The notes: a model not told the origin generated them from the sequence alone. A stretch of 64,000 nucleotides of DNA from Bacillus fungorum (GCF_002746455.1 NZ_NWUW01000018.1:29819-93818); one strand, 5' to 3'; shown: positions 39,322-48,868, counted from the first letter of the stretch. Translations and numbers: made by a program.

Positions 39322-40254
39322 TTATTTACCCCAACGGAGAGCGACTGCTCCCCATGTTAATCCGCCGCCAAAACCAACAAGTATAATTAAATCACCATCT
39401 TGAATACGTCCGTTTTGCAATTCCTCTACCATCGCAATCGGAATGGAAGAAGCTGATGTATTACCGAACTTCTCAATTGTCATACTCATTTTTTCTTGTG
39501 GTAAATTTAATCTCTCTCTTGCAGATTCCATAATACGAATGTTCGCTTGATGTGGTACTAAGAAATCCACATCTTCTTTCGTAAGACCAGCTTTATCTAA
39601 AACGCGAAGACAAGAATCACCAAGTTGACGAACGGCAAATTTAAAGACTTCTCTGCCATTCATCATAACATACTCGTCTTGATAAAGATGCTTACCGCCG
39701 CTTCCGTCTGCTCCTAATTCGAAGGATAGAACGCCTTTACCTTCTGAAACAGCTCCCATTACGATCGCACCGGCTCCATCTCCAAATAGTACTGCTGTAT
39801 TTCGATCGTTCCAGTCTACAATTTTAGATAGTTTATCACTACCAACTACTAGTATATTTTTATAAGTTCCCGTTTGAATAAATTGCTGCGCTGTAATCAT
39901 TCCGTACATAAAACCAGCACACGCTGCACTTAAATCCATTGCAGCTGCATGTTTTGCGCCAATTGCTTCTTGAATGACACAAGCTACTGCTGGAAAAGCA
40001 CGATCTGGCGTTACTGTTGCTACTAAAATAAGATCGATATCCTCTCCGCTAATCCCTGCATCTTCAAGTGCTTTTTTAGAAGCCTCAACGGCCATATATG
40101 AAGTATCTATTGTATCATCGGCAATGCGTCTTTCCGCAATACCTGTTCTCGTACGAATCCATTCATCGGATGTATCCATTATTTTCTCTAAATCGTGATT
40201 TGTGACTACTTTTTCCGGCACATATCTTCCGATCCCTAAAATGCCCACGTTCAC
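39322..40254 (-). CDS. fabH: beta-ketoacyl-ACP synthase III
   Basis: The 310-residue enzyme shows the KAS III triad: Cys in [13 protein letters not shown], His in VPHQANIRI and Asn in [12 protein letters not shown]. It starts fatty-acid synthesis by condensing acyl-CoA with malonyl-ACP; in Bacillus it prefers branched primers. It heads the fabH-fabF pair, behind a FapR-type operator (40283-40299), as B. subtilis fabHA does. Confidence 0.96.
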   Translation of the reverse strand: MNVGILGIGRYVPEKVVTNHDLEKIMDTSDEWIRTRTGIAERRIADDTIDTSYMAVEASKKALEDAGISGEDIDLILVATVTPDRAFPAVACVIQEAIGAKHAAAMDLSAACAGFMYGMITAQQFIQTGTYKNILVVGSDKLSKIVDWNDRNTAVLFGDGAGAIVMGAVSEGKGVLSFELGADGSGGKHLYQDEYVMMNGREVFKFAVRQLGDSCLRVLDKAGLTKEDVDFLVPHQANIRIMESARERLNLPQEKMSMTIEKFGNTSASSIPIAMVEELQNGRIQDGDLIILVGFGGGLTWGAVALRWGK

Positions 40255-40282
40255 ATCGCAGCCCTCCGTTTTATATCAATTA

Positions 40283-40299
40283 TTATGACTTGGTACTAA
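40283..40299 (-). promoter_or_regulatory. FapR-type operator of fabH-fabF
   Basis: On the minus strand TTAGTACCAAGTCATAA matches the FapR consensus (TTAGTAnCnnnTACTAA type), with a perfect left half and an imperfect right half. It overlaps the last base of the -10 box. FapR represses fatty-acid genes until malonyl-CoA releases it. Confidence 0.75.
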
Positions 40300-40327
40300 T
40301 TTTAAAACATAAATGTATTTTTGTCTA
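40299..40327 (-). promoter_or_regulatory. sigma-A promoter of fabH-fabF
   Basis: On the minus strand TAGACA (40322-40327) and TAAAAT (40299-40304) are separated by exactly 17 bp, 45 bp upstream of the fabH start. Confidence 0.65.
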
Positions 40328-40431
40328 GAATATATTTCAGCTAAAACATAAAGCGAGCGCATTATTCACCTTATTGTTCATGAAAAGAAACAGAAACATA
40401 CCTTTCCCTGTTTCTTTCCAAATATAAAAAA

Positions 40432-40461
40432 GCCCGAACCGCTTCTACTTACGGTTCGGGC
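40432..40461 (-). terminator. distal copy of comZ-type terminator
   Basis: GCCCGAACCG and CGGTTCGGGC form a perfect stem, and a T run follows on the minus strand. It lies 158 bp beyond a near-identical hairpin that follows comZ. It is flanked by a copy of the last few codons of comZ, so it arose by a local duplication. Confidence 0.8.
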
Positions 40462-40588
40462 CTCTCTCCCATCTAAAAAGATGCTTTTTATTCTTGATCT
40501 GCTTTCCTTCTAAACTAGAGAGTTCTCCTCACTACTTTTCCTTTATCCTCTTCATATCTCTGTTCTTTCCCCAGGCGAGAATAAAAAA

Positions 40589-40620
40589 GGCCCTGACCGC
40601 TTCTATCCATGGTTCGGGCC
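40589..40620 (-). terminator. comZ terminator
   Basis: GGCCCGAACC and GGTCAGGGCC form a stem with two mismatches, followed on the minus strand by TTTTTTATT. It lies about 30 bp after the comZ stop. Confidence 0.8.
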
Positions 40621-40646
40621 TCTCTCCCATCTAAAAAGATGCTTTT

Positions 40647-40823
40647 TTATGCTTTTTCTGCTTTCCCAAGCTCATATGCTTCGTTCATAACTTTCATCAA
40701 TAACTCTAATACTGGTTGTGCTTTCTCCATATCAAGCGCAATTCCATTGTCATCTAAAATGGCTTTTGCTTCTGGTAAATGCTTCATTGCGATTTGTAAA
40801 AATTGCATGCTTTTCTCATTCAT
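40647..40823 (-). CDS. comZ: ComG operon repressor ComZ
   Basis: The 58-residue protein MNEKSMQFLQIAMKHLPEAK... matches ComZ, a small leucine-rich helical protein that in B. subtilis represses the comG operon. It ends AYELGKAEKA. The ATG at 40823 follows a GAGGAAG site; an in-frame upstream extension is not family-like. In B. subtilis med lies just upstream of comZ, but no med is seen here. Confidence 0.85.
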   Translation of the reverse strand: MNEKSMQFLQIAMKHLPEAKAILDDNGIALDMEKAQPVLELLMKVMNEAYELGKAEKA

Positions 40824-40876
40824 ATTACGTTCTTCCTCTCCATTAAAACTTTCACATACATAGTGTAACACGTGCA

Positions 40877-41722
40877 CTACCCTTCGTATAACTCTTTATA
40901 TTTTTTCATATGTGCCAATTGTTTATTTAAACCGTATTCTAATGGGGTATTTCTTTTTATCGAAATAACTTCTACAGCTTCATCTCTTTCTTCCTCATTC
41001 TTTTTATTCACTTTATCCTCTGCACGTAAAAGATTCATACCTTTTTTCCATAATGACTTTTTACCACTAAGTAAATTGTATATGCCGAGATACTCCTCGT
41101 TCATTCCATTTTCCCATAAGCATTCACATACATCTTCAACATACAGTAAATCACTTCCGTTTTCCTCGCTCGCATAACGGCACTCTTTCTCATCCAGTTC
41201 TGATAAGATGAGCTGATGATACATCATAAAAGATGGTTGCCATGGCCCATATAATGTAGGAACTCGAAATACACTATATTGTACCTCTCCTTTTTTCAAT
41301 CCTTCTTCCACTTTCGAAAATAGACGTTTATTTTCAGATTCATCTGCACTTCCTACTTCAATAGAAGAAATTAAATTTAACTTTACTTTACGCTCTTCAC
41401 ACATTCTTATAATCCGCTTTAAATACTGTAATATAACTCTTTCATTTCGAAAGCCACTTTGCTGATTCGGCTCATACAAGCAAAAGTAAACGGCATCAAA
41501 CTTCTCTCCTTCTACTGATTTCCATCCATCTTCATCTCTTATCGAATAATACGTAAATAACGCATTTCGCCCAATTAACAATAACTTCTCTTCATTAATT
41601 TTTGTCATATTCTCGAATTCATCAAAATCAAGACCGCACACTTCTACTTCTTCCGCAATCATTTTATTCACAAGGTGATAACCTACAAACGTAAGTGCAC
41701 CTATAATTAGCACGCGCTCCAT
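40877..41722 (-). CDS. NAD(P)-dependent epimerase/dehydratase-like protein (YjaV-like)
   Basis: The 281-residue protein starts MERVLIIGALTFVGYHLVNKM, a variant of the Rossmann GxxGxxG turn in which the first two glycines are G-A-L-T-F-V-G. It has the family's later FRVPTLYGPWQP block and LLYVEDVCECLW. The usual YxxxK catalytic pair is not obvious (the IEVGSADESENKRLFSKVEE region lacks it), so it may not be an active dehydrogenase. The start at ATG 41722 removes a non-conserved upstream stretch. It lies between a hydrolase-like gene and comZ. Confidence 0.7.
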   Translation of the reverse strand: MERVLIIGALTFVGYHLVNKMIAEEVEVCGLDFDEFENMTKINEEKLLLIGRNALFTYYSIRDEDGWKSVEGEKFDAVYFCLYEPNQQSGFRNERVILQYLKRIIRMCEERKVKLNLISSIEVGSADESENKRLFSKVEEGLKKGEVQYSVFRVPTLYGPWQPSFMMYHQLILSELDEKECRYASEENGSDLLYVEDVCECLWENGMNEEYLGIYNLLSGKKSLWKKGMNLLRAEDKVNKKNEEERDEAVEVISIKRNTPLEYGLNKQLAHMKKYKELYEG

Positions 41723-41778
41723 ACCACCAACCCTTTCTCCTTGAAACAAATAGCTCCTCATTTATGTATATGGGAGCT

Positions 41779-42513
41779 TCACAATTCTTCTTCATATTTT
41801 TTAAAGAAATCAGTCGTTTGCCTAACCATTTTATATTTCACATCTTGCAGATGGAACAAGACAGAAGTATCGCATTGATTGAATTGCCTCATTTTCTCAT
41901 ATTTACGTAACAGCTGTTTTCTTCCTCTTTTTTCTTGTGTTGATACGAAAACTTTAACAGGTACACAAGACGGAAGCAGCGTAAATGATTTCTTATTTAT
42001 TTTTGATTCTAATTCTTCTTCTTTGGAATCATACGCCAAACTTAATTCCTTCACGAGTCTCTTGTAAAAAAACTTATGCTCTTTCTCAAACTCCACATAT
42101 TCTGGTAAATCTAAACACGGATTTAACATAATGACAGAGCGTATACATTCAGGGTATTTGTTCATCATTTCAAGTGCTACAAGCGCCCCCATACCATCTG
42201 CCATAATGTGCATTTTCGCATTCAATGTCTCTTTTCTCAAAACAACGTCATATAGGCGTTTTGCTAGACGAACAGATTGGTCGTTCCCCCAATGTCTTCC
42301 GTATAAATTAGAAGAAAAGACCGTGTAGCCTTCCTCAATAAGGCCATGTAAAAAATAAGATCTACCCGCATGCTGTGTCCATAAACTTGTACCATTCTCA
42401 ATAAAGTAGTTGTAATCACCAAGAAGCATTACAGAAAATCCATTTGGCTTCTCCGGTAAATAAATGACACATGGTTCTTTTTCTAAGTAAAAAAAACGTT
42501 CCGTAATACTCAT
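41779..42513 (-). CDS. alpha/beta-hydrolase-fold protein lacking the nucleophile (YjaU-like)
   Basis: The 244-residue protein has the alpha/beta-hydrolase outline: FSVMLLGDYN, YFLHGLIEEGYTVFSSNLYGRHWG and the VIMLNPCLDLP strand. At the nucleophile elbow, where GxSxG is expected, it reads ADGMG (residues 105-109), so the catalytic serine position is glycine. Candidate later acid or histidine positions are also unclear. It may be a non-catalytic binding protein. It is first of the yjaU-yjaV-comZ group on the minus strand. Confidence 0.7.
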   Translation of the reverse strand: MSITERFFYLEKEPCVIYLPEKPNGFSVMLLGDYNYFIENGTSLWTQHAGRSYFLHGLIEEGYTVFSSNLYGRHWGNDQSVRLAKRLYDVVLRKETLNAKMHIMADGMGALVALEMMNKYPECIRSVIMLNPCLDLPEYVEFEKEHKFFYKRLVKELSLAYDSKEEELESKINKKSFTLLPSCVPVKVFVSTQEKRGRKQLLRKYEKMRQFNQCDTSVLFHLQDVKYKMVRQTTDFFKKYEEEL

Positions 42514-42669
42514 TTTTCCCCCGCCTTATTTTCTAAACGTATAAAAGTACTCTTTTATACTGTATGAACGGAATGCGATTTTGCGTTGAAAAATCTACAA
42601 ATATTTTTCTATATTCTTTTTTCAGTTGTGTTACAATAAGGACAGATTGAACGAATAGAGGTGTAAAAT

Positions 42670-42852
42670 ATGCGTTTCATTTGGGCATTAATTTGGTCGT
42701 TCTTGCTTGTACATATGATGAGCTACGTAATCGGCTCTATGACTGGCGGTACATACGATTTTAACCAAGCGTCTATTTTCTCAGTTGTTCTTGCAGTATT
42801 AGTACTAGCAATTTCAGCTGCAATTCCAAACGAGCCAGTAGAACAACACTAA
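42670..42852 (+). CDS. yjzD: DUF2929-type two-TM protein (YjzD)
   Basis: A 60-residue protein with two membrane helices, IWALIWSFLLVHMMSYVIGSM and ASIFSVVLAVLVLAISAAIP, joined by a GGTYDFNQ loop. Size and place (near comZ and yjzC) fit YjzD/DUF2929. An AGAGGTG site precedes the ATG. Function unknown. Confidence 0.75.
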   Translation: MRFIWALIWSFLLVHMMSYVIGSMTGGTYDFNQASIFSVVLAVLVLAISAAIPNEPVEQH

Positions 42853-42887
42853 AAAAAGAGTCCGGATTTTATCCGAACTCTTTTTTT
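42851..42887. terminator. bidirectional terminator
   Basis: AAAAAAAGAGT-CGGAT and ATCCG-ACTCTTTTTTT pair between convergent yjzD and clpB. Confidence 0.9.
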
Positions 42888-45486
42888 ATTTCACATGAAC
42901 AATTAATTCATTATTTTCTACATCAACCACTACATGACTATTATCAGTAATCGTTCCTGCAATTAATTCTCTTGCTAATTTCGTTTCCACTTGACGCTGT
43001 ACATATCGTTTTAGCGGACGAGCTCCGTACATCGGATCAAATCCAGCTTCTACAACAAATTCTTTCGCTGCATCTGTTAATTCTACCGTAATGTGCCGGT
43101 CGGCTAAACGACCTTGTAATTCTTTTACAATTTTATCAACAATACCTTTAATTTCATTCGTTGTAAGAGGCTTGAATAAAATAATTTCATCGACACGGTT
43201 TAAAAACTCTGGTCGGAAATGTCCTCTTAATTGCCCCATGACAAGTTCTCTTGATTCCTCTTTAATTGAGCCATCTGCTTCTAATCCATCTAATAAATGA
43301 GCAGATCCAATATTTGAAGTCATAATAATAACCGTGTTTTTAAAGTCTACTGTACGTCCTTGCGAATCTGTAATGCGTCCATCATCTAACATTTGTAGTA
43401 ATATGTTAAATACTTCTGGATGCGCTTTTTCGATTTCGTCTAACAAAATAACGGAATACGGTTTACGTCTTACTGCTTCCGTTAATTGACCGCCCTCTTC
43501 ATATCCAACATATCCAGGAGGCGCACCAATTAAGCGTGACACAGCGTGTTTCTCCATATACTCAGACATGTCGATACGAATCATTTGCTCTTCACTATCG
43601 AATAAAGACTGTGCTAATGTTTTTGCAAGTTCTGTTTTACCAACACCCGTTGGTCCTAAGAAGATGAAAGAACCAATTGGACGGTTCGGGTCTTTAATAC
43701 CAGCGCGTGCACGAAGAACTGCGTCTGATACTAAACTTACCGCTTCCTCTTGTCCGATGACACGCTCTGATAAAATTTGCTCTAATCGTAATAATTTCTC
43801 ACGTTCACCTTCAACGAGTTTTGCGACAGGAATACCAGTCCAGCGCGAAACAATATCAGCAATCTCTTCTTCACTTACTTCCTCACGTAATAAACGATTT
43901 TCTTGTTTATTATGCGCGCCCATTTCTTCTGCTTCTTTTAACTCTTTTTCAATTGCAGGAATTTTCCCATGACGAAGTTCGGCTGCTTTATTTAAATCGT
44001 AATTGCCTTCTGCTTCTTCTAATTCACGGCGCAGGCGCTCTAAATGTTCACGTAAGTCACGAACTTTGTGAATATCTTCTTTTTCTTTCTCCCATTTGGC
44101 TCTCATACCACTTGCCACTTCTTTTAAATCCGATAATTCACGTTGCAATGTTTTTAGACGTTCTTGGCTACCAAAGTCTTTCTCTTTTCCAAGAGCTGCT
44201 TCTTCAATTTCCAGCTGCATAATGCGGCGCGTTACTTCATCTAATTCTGTTGGCATAGAATCAATTTCTGTACGAATTGTTGCGCACGCTTCGTCAACAA
44301 GATCAATTGCTTTATCCGGTAAGAAACGATCCGAAATATATCGATCTGATAAAACTGATGCTGCTACAATCGCGCGGTCATGAATATTTACACCGTGATA
44401 AATTTCAAAACGCTCTTTTAAACCACGTAAAATGGAAATTGTATCTTCAACAGTTGGTTCTTCTGCTAATACTTGTTGGAAACGTCTTTCTAGTGCTGGA
44501 TCTTTCTCAATATATTTGCGATATTCATCGAGCGTCGTCGCCCCGATACAATGCAGTTCACCACGCGCAAGCATCGGTTTTAACATATTTCCTGCATCCA
44601 TTGCGCCTTCTGTTTTACCAGCGCCGACAATTGTATGAAGTTCATCAATGAATAATAAAATGCGCCCTTCACTCTTTTTAATTTCATTTAATACAGCTTG
44701 CAGACGCTCTTCAAATTCACCGCGGAATTTCGCTCCAGCTACAAGCGCACTCATATCTAATGCAAAGATTGTTCTATCTTTTAATCCTTCTGGTACGTCC
44801 TTTTTCACAATACGCTGTGCTAATCCTTCAACGATTGCTGTTTTACCAACACCCGGCTCCCCAATTAAAACAGGATTGTTTTTTGTTTTACGTGAAAGAA
44901 TGCGGATTACACGTCGAATTTCACTGTCACGGCCGATTACAGGGTCAATTTTCCCCGCTCTTACTTCGGCCACTAAATCACGGCCATATTTCTCTAACGC
45001 TTCATAAGTTGCTTCTGGATTTTGACTAGTCACTCTTTGATTGCCCCGAACTGTCATTAAAGACTGTAATAAGTTATCTTTCGTAATATGAAATCTTGTG
45101 AATAATTGGCTTATATCGCCTTTTTCTTCTGAAAAAGCAAGCAATACATGTTCAACTGAAATGTAGTCATCTTGCAATTTTTCTGCTTCTTTTCCTGCTC
45201 TTACAAGTAGTTGTTGCAAAGCACCTGTTATATATAATTTACCTGCTTCTGCACCGCTTCCCGTTACGGAAGGCTTTTTCTTAATTAAATTTTCGGCGCC
45301 TTGTTTTAACGCTTCTATATCGACATTCATTTTTTGAAAAATACGTACTGCTAACCCATCTTGCTCTTCTAATAATGTAAACAAGAGATGAACAGTATCT
45401 ACTTCTTGATGATGATGAGATACCGCTAAAGATTGGGCACTCATAATCGCCTCTTGTGTTTTTGTTGTCATTTGATTTAAGTCCAT
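42886..45486 (-). CDS. clpB: ATP-dependent chaperone ClpB
   Basis: The 866-residue protein has the Clp N-terminal repeats ([21 protein letters not shown]), AAA1 with GEPGVGKT, a coiled-coil middle domain of ClpB type ([20 protein letters not shown]) and AAA2 with GPTGVGKT and the [12 protein letters not shown]alker B. It lacks the IGF loop for ClpP, as expected of a disaggregase. It works with DnaK to rescue aggregated proteins. The ATG at 45486 follows GGAGGACTG. A perfect CtsR box lies just upstream. B. subtilis has no clpB here. Confidence 0.95.
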   Translation of the reverse strand: MDLNQMTTKTQEAIMSAQSLAVSHHHQEVDTVHLLFTLLEEQDGLAVRIFQKMNVDIEALKQGAENLIKKKPSVTGSGAEAGKLYITGALQQLLVRAGKEAEKLQDDYISVEHVLLAFSEEKGDISQLFTRFHITKDNLLQSLMTVRGNQRVTSQNPEATYEALEKYGRDLVAEVRAGKIDPVIGRDSEIRRVIRILSRKTKNNPVLIGEPGVGKTAIVEGLAQRIVKKDVPEGLKDRTIFALDMSALVAGAKFRGEFEERLQAVLNEIKKSEGRILLFIDELHTIVGAGKTEGAMDAGNMLKPMLARGELHCIGATTLDEYRKYIEKDPALERRFQQVLAEEPTVEDTISILRGLKERFEIYHGVNIHDRAIVAASVLSDRYISDRFLPDKAIDLVDEACATIRTEIDSMPTELDEVTRRIMQLEIEEAALGKEKDFGSQERLKTLQRELSDLKEVASGMRAKWEKEKEDIHKVRDLREHLERLRRELEEAEGNYDLNKAAELRHGKIPAIEKELKEAEEMGAHNKQENRLLREEVSEEEIADIVSRWTGIPVAKLVEGEREKLLRLEQILSERVIGQEEAVSLVSDAVLRARAGIKDPNRPIGSFIFLGPTGVGKTELAKTLAQSLFDSEEQMIRIDMSEYMEKHAVSRLIGAPPGYVGYEEGGQLTEAVRRKPYSVILLDEIEKAHPEVFNILLQMLDDGRITDSQGRTVDFKNTVIIMTSNIGSAHLLDGLEADGSIKEESRELVMGQLRGHFRPEFLNRVDEIILFKPLTTNEIKGIVDKIVKELQGRLADRHITVELTDAAKEFVVEAGFDPMYGARPLKRYVQRQVETKLARELIAGTITDNSHVVVDVENNELIVHVK

Positions 45487-45505
45487 TTTTACAGTCCTCC
45501 AAATG

Positions 45506-45522
45506 TTTGACTTTCTTTGACC
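45506..45522 (-). promoter_or_regulatory. CtsR operator of clpB
   Basis: On the minus strand GGTCAAA-GAA-AGTCAAA is a full tandem heptad CtsR box with the standard 3-bp spacing. It lies between the -10 element and the ribosome site, so the heat-shock repressor would block transcription start. Confidence 0.9.
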
Positions 45523-45531
45523 TTTGATTTG

Positions 45532-45560
45532 ATTATACGCCAACTGACTTTTTTATACAA
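45532..45560 (-). promoter_or_regulatory. sigma-A promoter of clpB
   Basis: On the minus strand TTGTAT (45555-45560) and TATAAT (45532-45537) are 17 bp apart, directly upstream of the CtsR box. Confidence 0.75.
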
Positions 45561-45672
45561 TAATTTTGCTTATGTATTTTCAAACTTATTATCGGAAAAA
45601 GAAAACGGGAAAATTCATTATGTTACTTAAAAAGGTACAATAAATGAAATCACAATATGCGATAACAAAAAA

Positions 45673-45692
45673 GCCGCAATAACGATTGCGGC
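45673..45692 (-). terminator. yjzC terminator
   Basis: GCCGCAAT and ATTGCGGC with a short loop are followed by a run of T on the minus strand. Confidence 0.85.
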
Positions 45693-45697
45693 TCCTG

Positions 45698-45877
45698 TTA
45701 CGGTTTTCTTTTATATGTCCACTGACGGTTATGATTCGTGTTATCTGGAAACTTTTCACCAGCAGTTAGTTTCACCATTTGCGGGTCTTTCACCATACTT
45801 CCCGTTTCACCAATTTCTACGTAAATACCATCATTCGGCGCTTTTTGTCCAGAACGAAACCTGCGATTTTGTCCCAT
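45698..45877 (-). CDS. yjzC: YjzC family small protein
   Basis: The 59-residue protein MGQNRRFRSGQKAPNDGIYVEIGETG is hydrophilic and ends QWTYKRKP. It matches YjzC of B. subtilis in sequence style and location. The ATG at 45877 is 7 nt after AAGGAG; the ATG six bases upstream is too close to it, and the long in-frame upstream extension has no support. Function unknown. Confidence 0.8.
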   Translation of the reverse strand: MGQNRRFRSGQKAPNDGIYVEIGETGSMVKDPQMVKLTAGEKFPDNTNHNRQWTYKRKP

Positions 45878-46370
45878 TTCCATTCTCCTTCCATGAAGTC
45901 TTTGCCTCATTAGTATATCCATTTTAAAAGAAAGCTTTTCTGTCATGTTTAGGAAACAAGTACTACATTTCGTTCTTGTACATATACATGAATGACACAA
46001 GCTTAAAGCAGGGATTTCTTTCCTATTTGTAGAAAAAAAAGAAACCAACCTACTATAGGCCAGTTTCAAAGGAGAGTCAAACATATACGAGAAGATTACA
46101 TGTTCATTATAAGTCTCATCATACAAGTAATGTAACCCTTTTCACAATTTGTACATAATGAAAGAAACATTGTTTGAACTTTCCAAAAAGATGTTGACTT
46201 TTCTTAATTTCCAGCGAGAAATAGTAGACACCGCAGCACTTTGCGACGTAAGATGGATATATAGTGAACTTTCCATCTTTGGTGTTCTCACCCAGTTTAA
46301 CCTCTTATTTCTGCATATTAAAAACGGAAATACAGATAGAAACAAAAAAATTATTATAAGAGGTGAAATT

Positions 46371-47180
46371 ATGAACAAACAACATTTAATCGCATTAGAC
46401 TTAGACGGCACATTATTAACAGACAACAAAATAATTTCCACTCGAACGAAACATACAATTGCAAAAGCAAAGGAACAAGGACATATTGTTGTTATTTCAA
46501 CGGGACGTCCATTCCGCGCTAGTTATGATTACTATAAAGAACTCGGTCTTAATACACCAATCGTAAACTTCAATGGAGCTTACGTGCATCATCCTCTTGA
46601 TTCAAAGTGGGGAACACATCACTCTCCTCTTGAGCTAGCAACAGCGCAAGAAATTGTCCGAGCTTGCTTTGATTTTGGCGTGAAAAATATATACGCTGAA
46701 GTAATGGACGATGTATATGTTCGTGAAATTGATGAAGATAAAAAACATATTTTCGAATTCGGTTCTCCAAAGATTTTTACAGGAGATTTATTAAATATTT
46801 TAAACGATCATCCAACTTGCTTATTAATCGATGCACATGACGAACATTCCAGTACAATTCGTCAACATTTAACTGATATGCACGCTGAAGTAATCGACCA
46901 TAGAAAATGGGGCGCACCTTGGCCGATTATTGAAATTGTAAAAAGCGGGTTAAATAAAGCGGTCGGATTACAAAAAATTTCTAGTCATTACAACATTCCA
47001 CAAGAACGAATTATCGCTTTCGGTGATGAAGATAACGACTTTGAAATGATTGAATTCGCCGGTCACGGCATCGCAATGGGAAATGCGATTCCTGAATTAA
47101 AATCACTTGCAAACCATACGACGTTAACGAACGAAGAAGATGGTATCGCACTATATTTAGAAGAGGTTCTTGGATTGTAA
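46371..47180 (+). CDS. Cof-type HAD-IIB hydrolase (YitU-like)
   Basis: The 269-residue protein has HAD motif I IALDLDGTLLTD (residues 7-18), motif II VVISTGRP, and motif IV IAFGDEDNDFEMIEFAG with a C2-type cap between them. Members dephosphorylate sugar phosphates, FMN precursors or similar. The ATG at 46371 follows AGAGGTG. It is followed by two small genes and YitT, a grouping like yitU-yitT of B. subtilis. The substrate is unknown. Confidence 0.88.
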   Translation: MNKQHLIALDLDGTLLTDNKIISTRTKHTIAKAKEQGHIVVISTGRPFRASYDYYKELGLNTPIVNFNGAYVHHPLDSKWGTHHSPLELATAQEIVRACFDFGVKNIYAEVMDDVYVREIDEDKKHIFEFGSPKIFTGDLLNILNDHPTCLLIDAHDEHSSTIRQHLTDMHAEVIDHRKWGAPWPIIEIVKSGLNKAVGLQKISSHYNIPQERIIAFGDEDNDFEMIEFAGHGIAMGNAIPELKSLANHTTLTNEEDGIALYLEEVLGL

Positions 47181-47285
47181 TCTAAAAATTCCCTGCTTAT
47201 AGTTTCTCGCCAAACGCTCATACTATTATTAGACGCAAAAGTCAGCGCGTCGATTGTTTTCAGCTAAATAAAGGGGGTTTTTCGA

Positions 47286-47426
47286 ATGGGTAAAAAGAAC
47301 AAATCAAAACGTTTTATCCAACAAGGAGCCGATGCTGTTATGAAGCATGATGCAAGATTCCCGTACCGTGGTACATTAGCTGAGGCAGAAAAAGCGAGAA
47401 ACAACTCTTCTTTTGGAGGGGTCTAA
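47286..47426 (+). CDS. small basic hydrophilic protein
   Basis: A 46-residue ORF starting MGKKNKSKRFIQQGADAVMK and ending NNSSFGGV. An AAAGGGGG ribosome site lies 7-8 nt upstream, and the stop adjoins the next ATG with no gap. That arrangement and the conserved-looking basic sequence argue that it is real. Small spore proteins have a similar composition, but I cannot name a family. Confidence 0.65.
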   Translation: MGKKNKSKRFIQQGADAVMKHDARFPYRGTLAEAEKARNNSSFGGV

Positions 47427-47624
47427 ATGGGGAACTTACTATTCCAACAAGCTAGAGATGCTGTTGCAAATGCCGTATCTTGTTCAAGCGGTGCTGAGCA
47501 ACAAGATCTCGTATACAGAGCAAAAAACGCTTTGCACTCTGCTTACTCAAATTCTTCAACAGCTGAAAAAGTTCAGCTACGCGAAATGCAGGAGCAGTTG
47601 CAAAATATTACGAATTTACATTAA
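47427..47624 (+). CDS. DUF3813-like small protein
   Basis: The 65-residue protein MGNLLFQQARDAVANAVSC... is helical, with a QLREMQEQLQNI end. It starts immediately after the preceding stop, using the GGAGGGG ribosome site inside the upstream gene. It resembles DUF3813 proteins found with YitU-type phosphatases; that assignment is from memory. Function unknown. Confidence 0.65.
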   Translation: MGNLLFQQARDAVANAVSCSSGAEQQDLVYRAKNALHSAYSNSSTAEKVQLREMQEQLQNITNLH

Positions 47625-47651
47625 AAAAGAGGACCAGCTTTGGTCCTCTTT
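47625..47651. terminator. bidirectional terminator
   Basis: AAAGAGGACCA and TGGTCCTCTTT form a hairpin between convergent genes, overlapping the stop codon of the YitT gene. Confidence 0.85.
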
Positions 47652-48507
47652 AATCTTTTCGGAACAGTCCAAACACCCCAACAGTTTGCAGTACGTTTGT
47701 AAATGCACCTGGGTCCACTTGTTTAATAACCCTCTCTAATTCATACAGTTCGTAACGCGTAATAACAATCATTAACATTTCCTTATTTTCATTTGTATAA
47801 GCACCTGTTGCCGGTATAGTTGTAATCCCCCTCACTAAGCGTGAGTGAATCGCCTTTCTTACATTTGCCCCATTCTTCGTAACAATTAATGCTGTAATCT
47901 TCACATGACGCGTATGAATCGCATCGATGATTCGCGTTGACACATACAAAGTCACCAAAGTGTATAATGCTTTTTCCCACCCATACACATAGCCAGCAGC
48001 AATAATGATCAGTGCATTAAAGAAGAAAAAATACGTACCGACAGGCTTGTCTTTAATCTTCGATAAAATCATGGCGATAATATCTAAACCACCTGTAGAA
48101 GCCCCCCACTTCAACGCAATTCCTACCCCAATTGCCGAAATAATCCCGCCAAAAATCGCATTTAATATGATGTCGTTCGAAACTGCTCTAACCGGGATAA
48201 TTTCTAGAAACAAAGTCATAAATATAACACAAAGAAAACTAAAGAAAGTAAAGGCCTTCCCAACCTTTTTCCATGCTAAAATAACGACAGGAATATTAAA
48301 CAAGCTAAACAATACCCCCGTTGATATATGAATAGATAAAAAGTCACCTAATATTTGCGATAATAATTGAGACAATCCAGCAAAGCCACTCGCGTACACT
48401 TTTGCTGGTGTTAAAAATAAATTCATCCCAATCGCGTTTAACAAACCTGCGACAATTACAACGATTAACTTCTTTATAAGTTCGGTATAATTCAACTTCA
48501 AATCCAT
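47650..48507 (-). CDS. yitT: YitT family membrane protein
   Basis: The 285-residue protein has five or six hydrophobic helices (IVVIVAGLLNAIGMNLFL, GFAGLSQLLSQIL, AIFGGIISAIGVGIALKWGASTGGLD) and a cytoplasmic C-terminal DUF2179-type domain (ALIVTKNGANVRKAIHSRLVRGITTI). Function is unproven. I chose ATG 48507 with AGGTGG 7 nt before it; upstream starts lack support. Confidence 0.85.
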   Translation of the reverse strand: MDLKLNYTELIKKLIVVIVAGLLNAIGMNLFLTPAKVYASGFAGLSQLLSQILGDFLSIHISTGVLFSLFNIPVVILAWKKVGKAFTFFSFLCVIFMTLFLEIIPVRAVSNDIILNAIFGGIISAIGVGIALKWGASTGGLDIIAMILSKIKDKPVGTYFFFFNALIIIAAGYVYGWEKALYTLVTLYVSTRIIDAIHTRHVKITALIVTKNGANVRKAIHSRLVRGITTIPATGAYTNENKEMLMIVITRYELYELERVIKQVDPGAFTNVLQTVGVFGLFRKD

Positions 48508-48607
48508 TTCTAATCCACCTTTATTATTCATGAATGCACCACTATACATAGTCTTTACGAAAAAGGAAATGATAAACGTATAACGTTTAGAAATGGAGTT
48601 GATACAT

Positions 48608-48739
48608 ATGCCACATACGAGTGATAACGACAAAAAAGCACGCGATAATAATGCAAAGCGCACGCAAAAAAATGAACAAGAACAAAAGAATATAGAGCAA
48701 GGTAAGCGTACCTATTCCAAAAAGACCGATCACCTTTGA
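48608..48739 (+). CDS. DUF3941-like small hydrophilic protein
   Basis: A 43-residue highly charged ORF (MPHTSDNDKKARDNNAKRTQ onward, ending KKTDHL) with a GGAG site 8-9 nt upstream and a perfect terminator after it. Size and composition match DUF3941 proteins of Bacillus, from memory. Function unknown. Confidence 0.65.
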   Translation: MPHTSDNDKKARDNNAKRTQKNEQEQKNIEQGKRTYSKKTDHL

Positions 48740-48746
48740 TTCCATC

Positions 48747-48779
48747 GTACATCAACAATCTTGTTGATGTACTTTTTTT
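48747..48779 (+). terminator. terminator of the small gene at 48608
   Basis: GTACATCAACAA and TTGTTGATGTAC form a hairpin (11-12 bp arms, tiny loop) followed by a long T run. Confidence 0.9.
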
Positions 48780-48868
48780 ACATTTTACAGGAAAAAACAT
48801 TAAAAATTCACTTCATGTTCACTTCTATATTCTACAATAGCGATAACATATTCGGATGAGGTGTTGGC

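Noticed and set aside
38866..39360. A 164-codon open frame antisense to fabF and the end of fabH
   Set aside because: It lies wholly opposite well-conserved fab genes, has no ribosome site and its composition mirrors the opposite strand's codon use.
44648..45007. Several 90-130 codon open frames antisense to clpB (43568-45029)
   Set aside because: They are frame shadows of a 866-codon conserved gene with no start signals of their own.
45878..46126. A long N-terminal extension of YjzC
   Set aside because: The extension is not protein-like and lacks a ribosome site; AAGGAG points to ATG 45877.
46149..46370. A 74-codon extension upstream of the HAD hydrolase
   Set aside because: The HAD motif I begins just after ATG 46371, which has its own AGAGGTG site.
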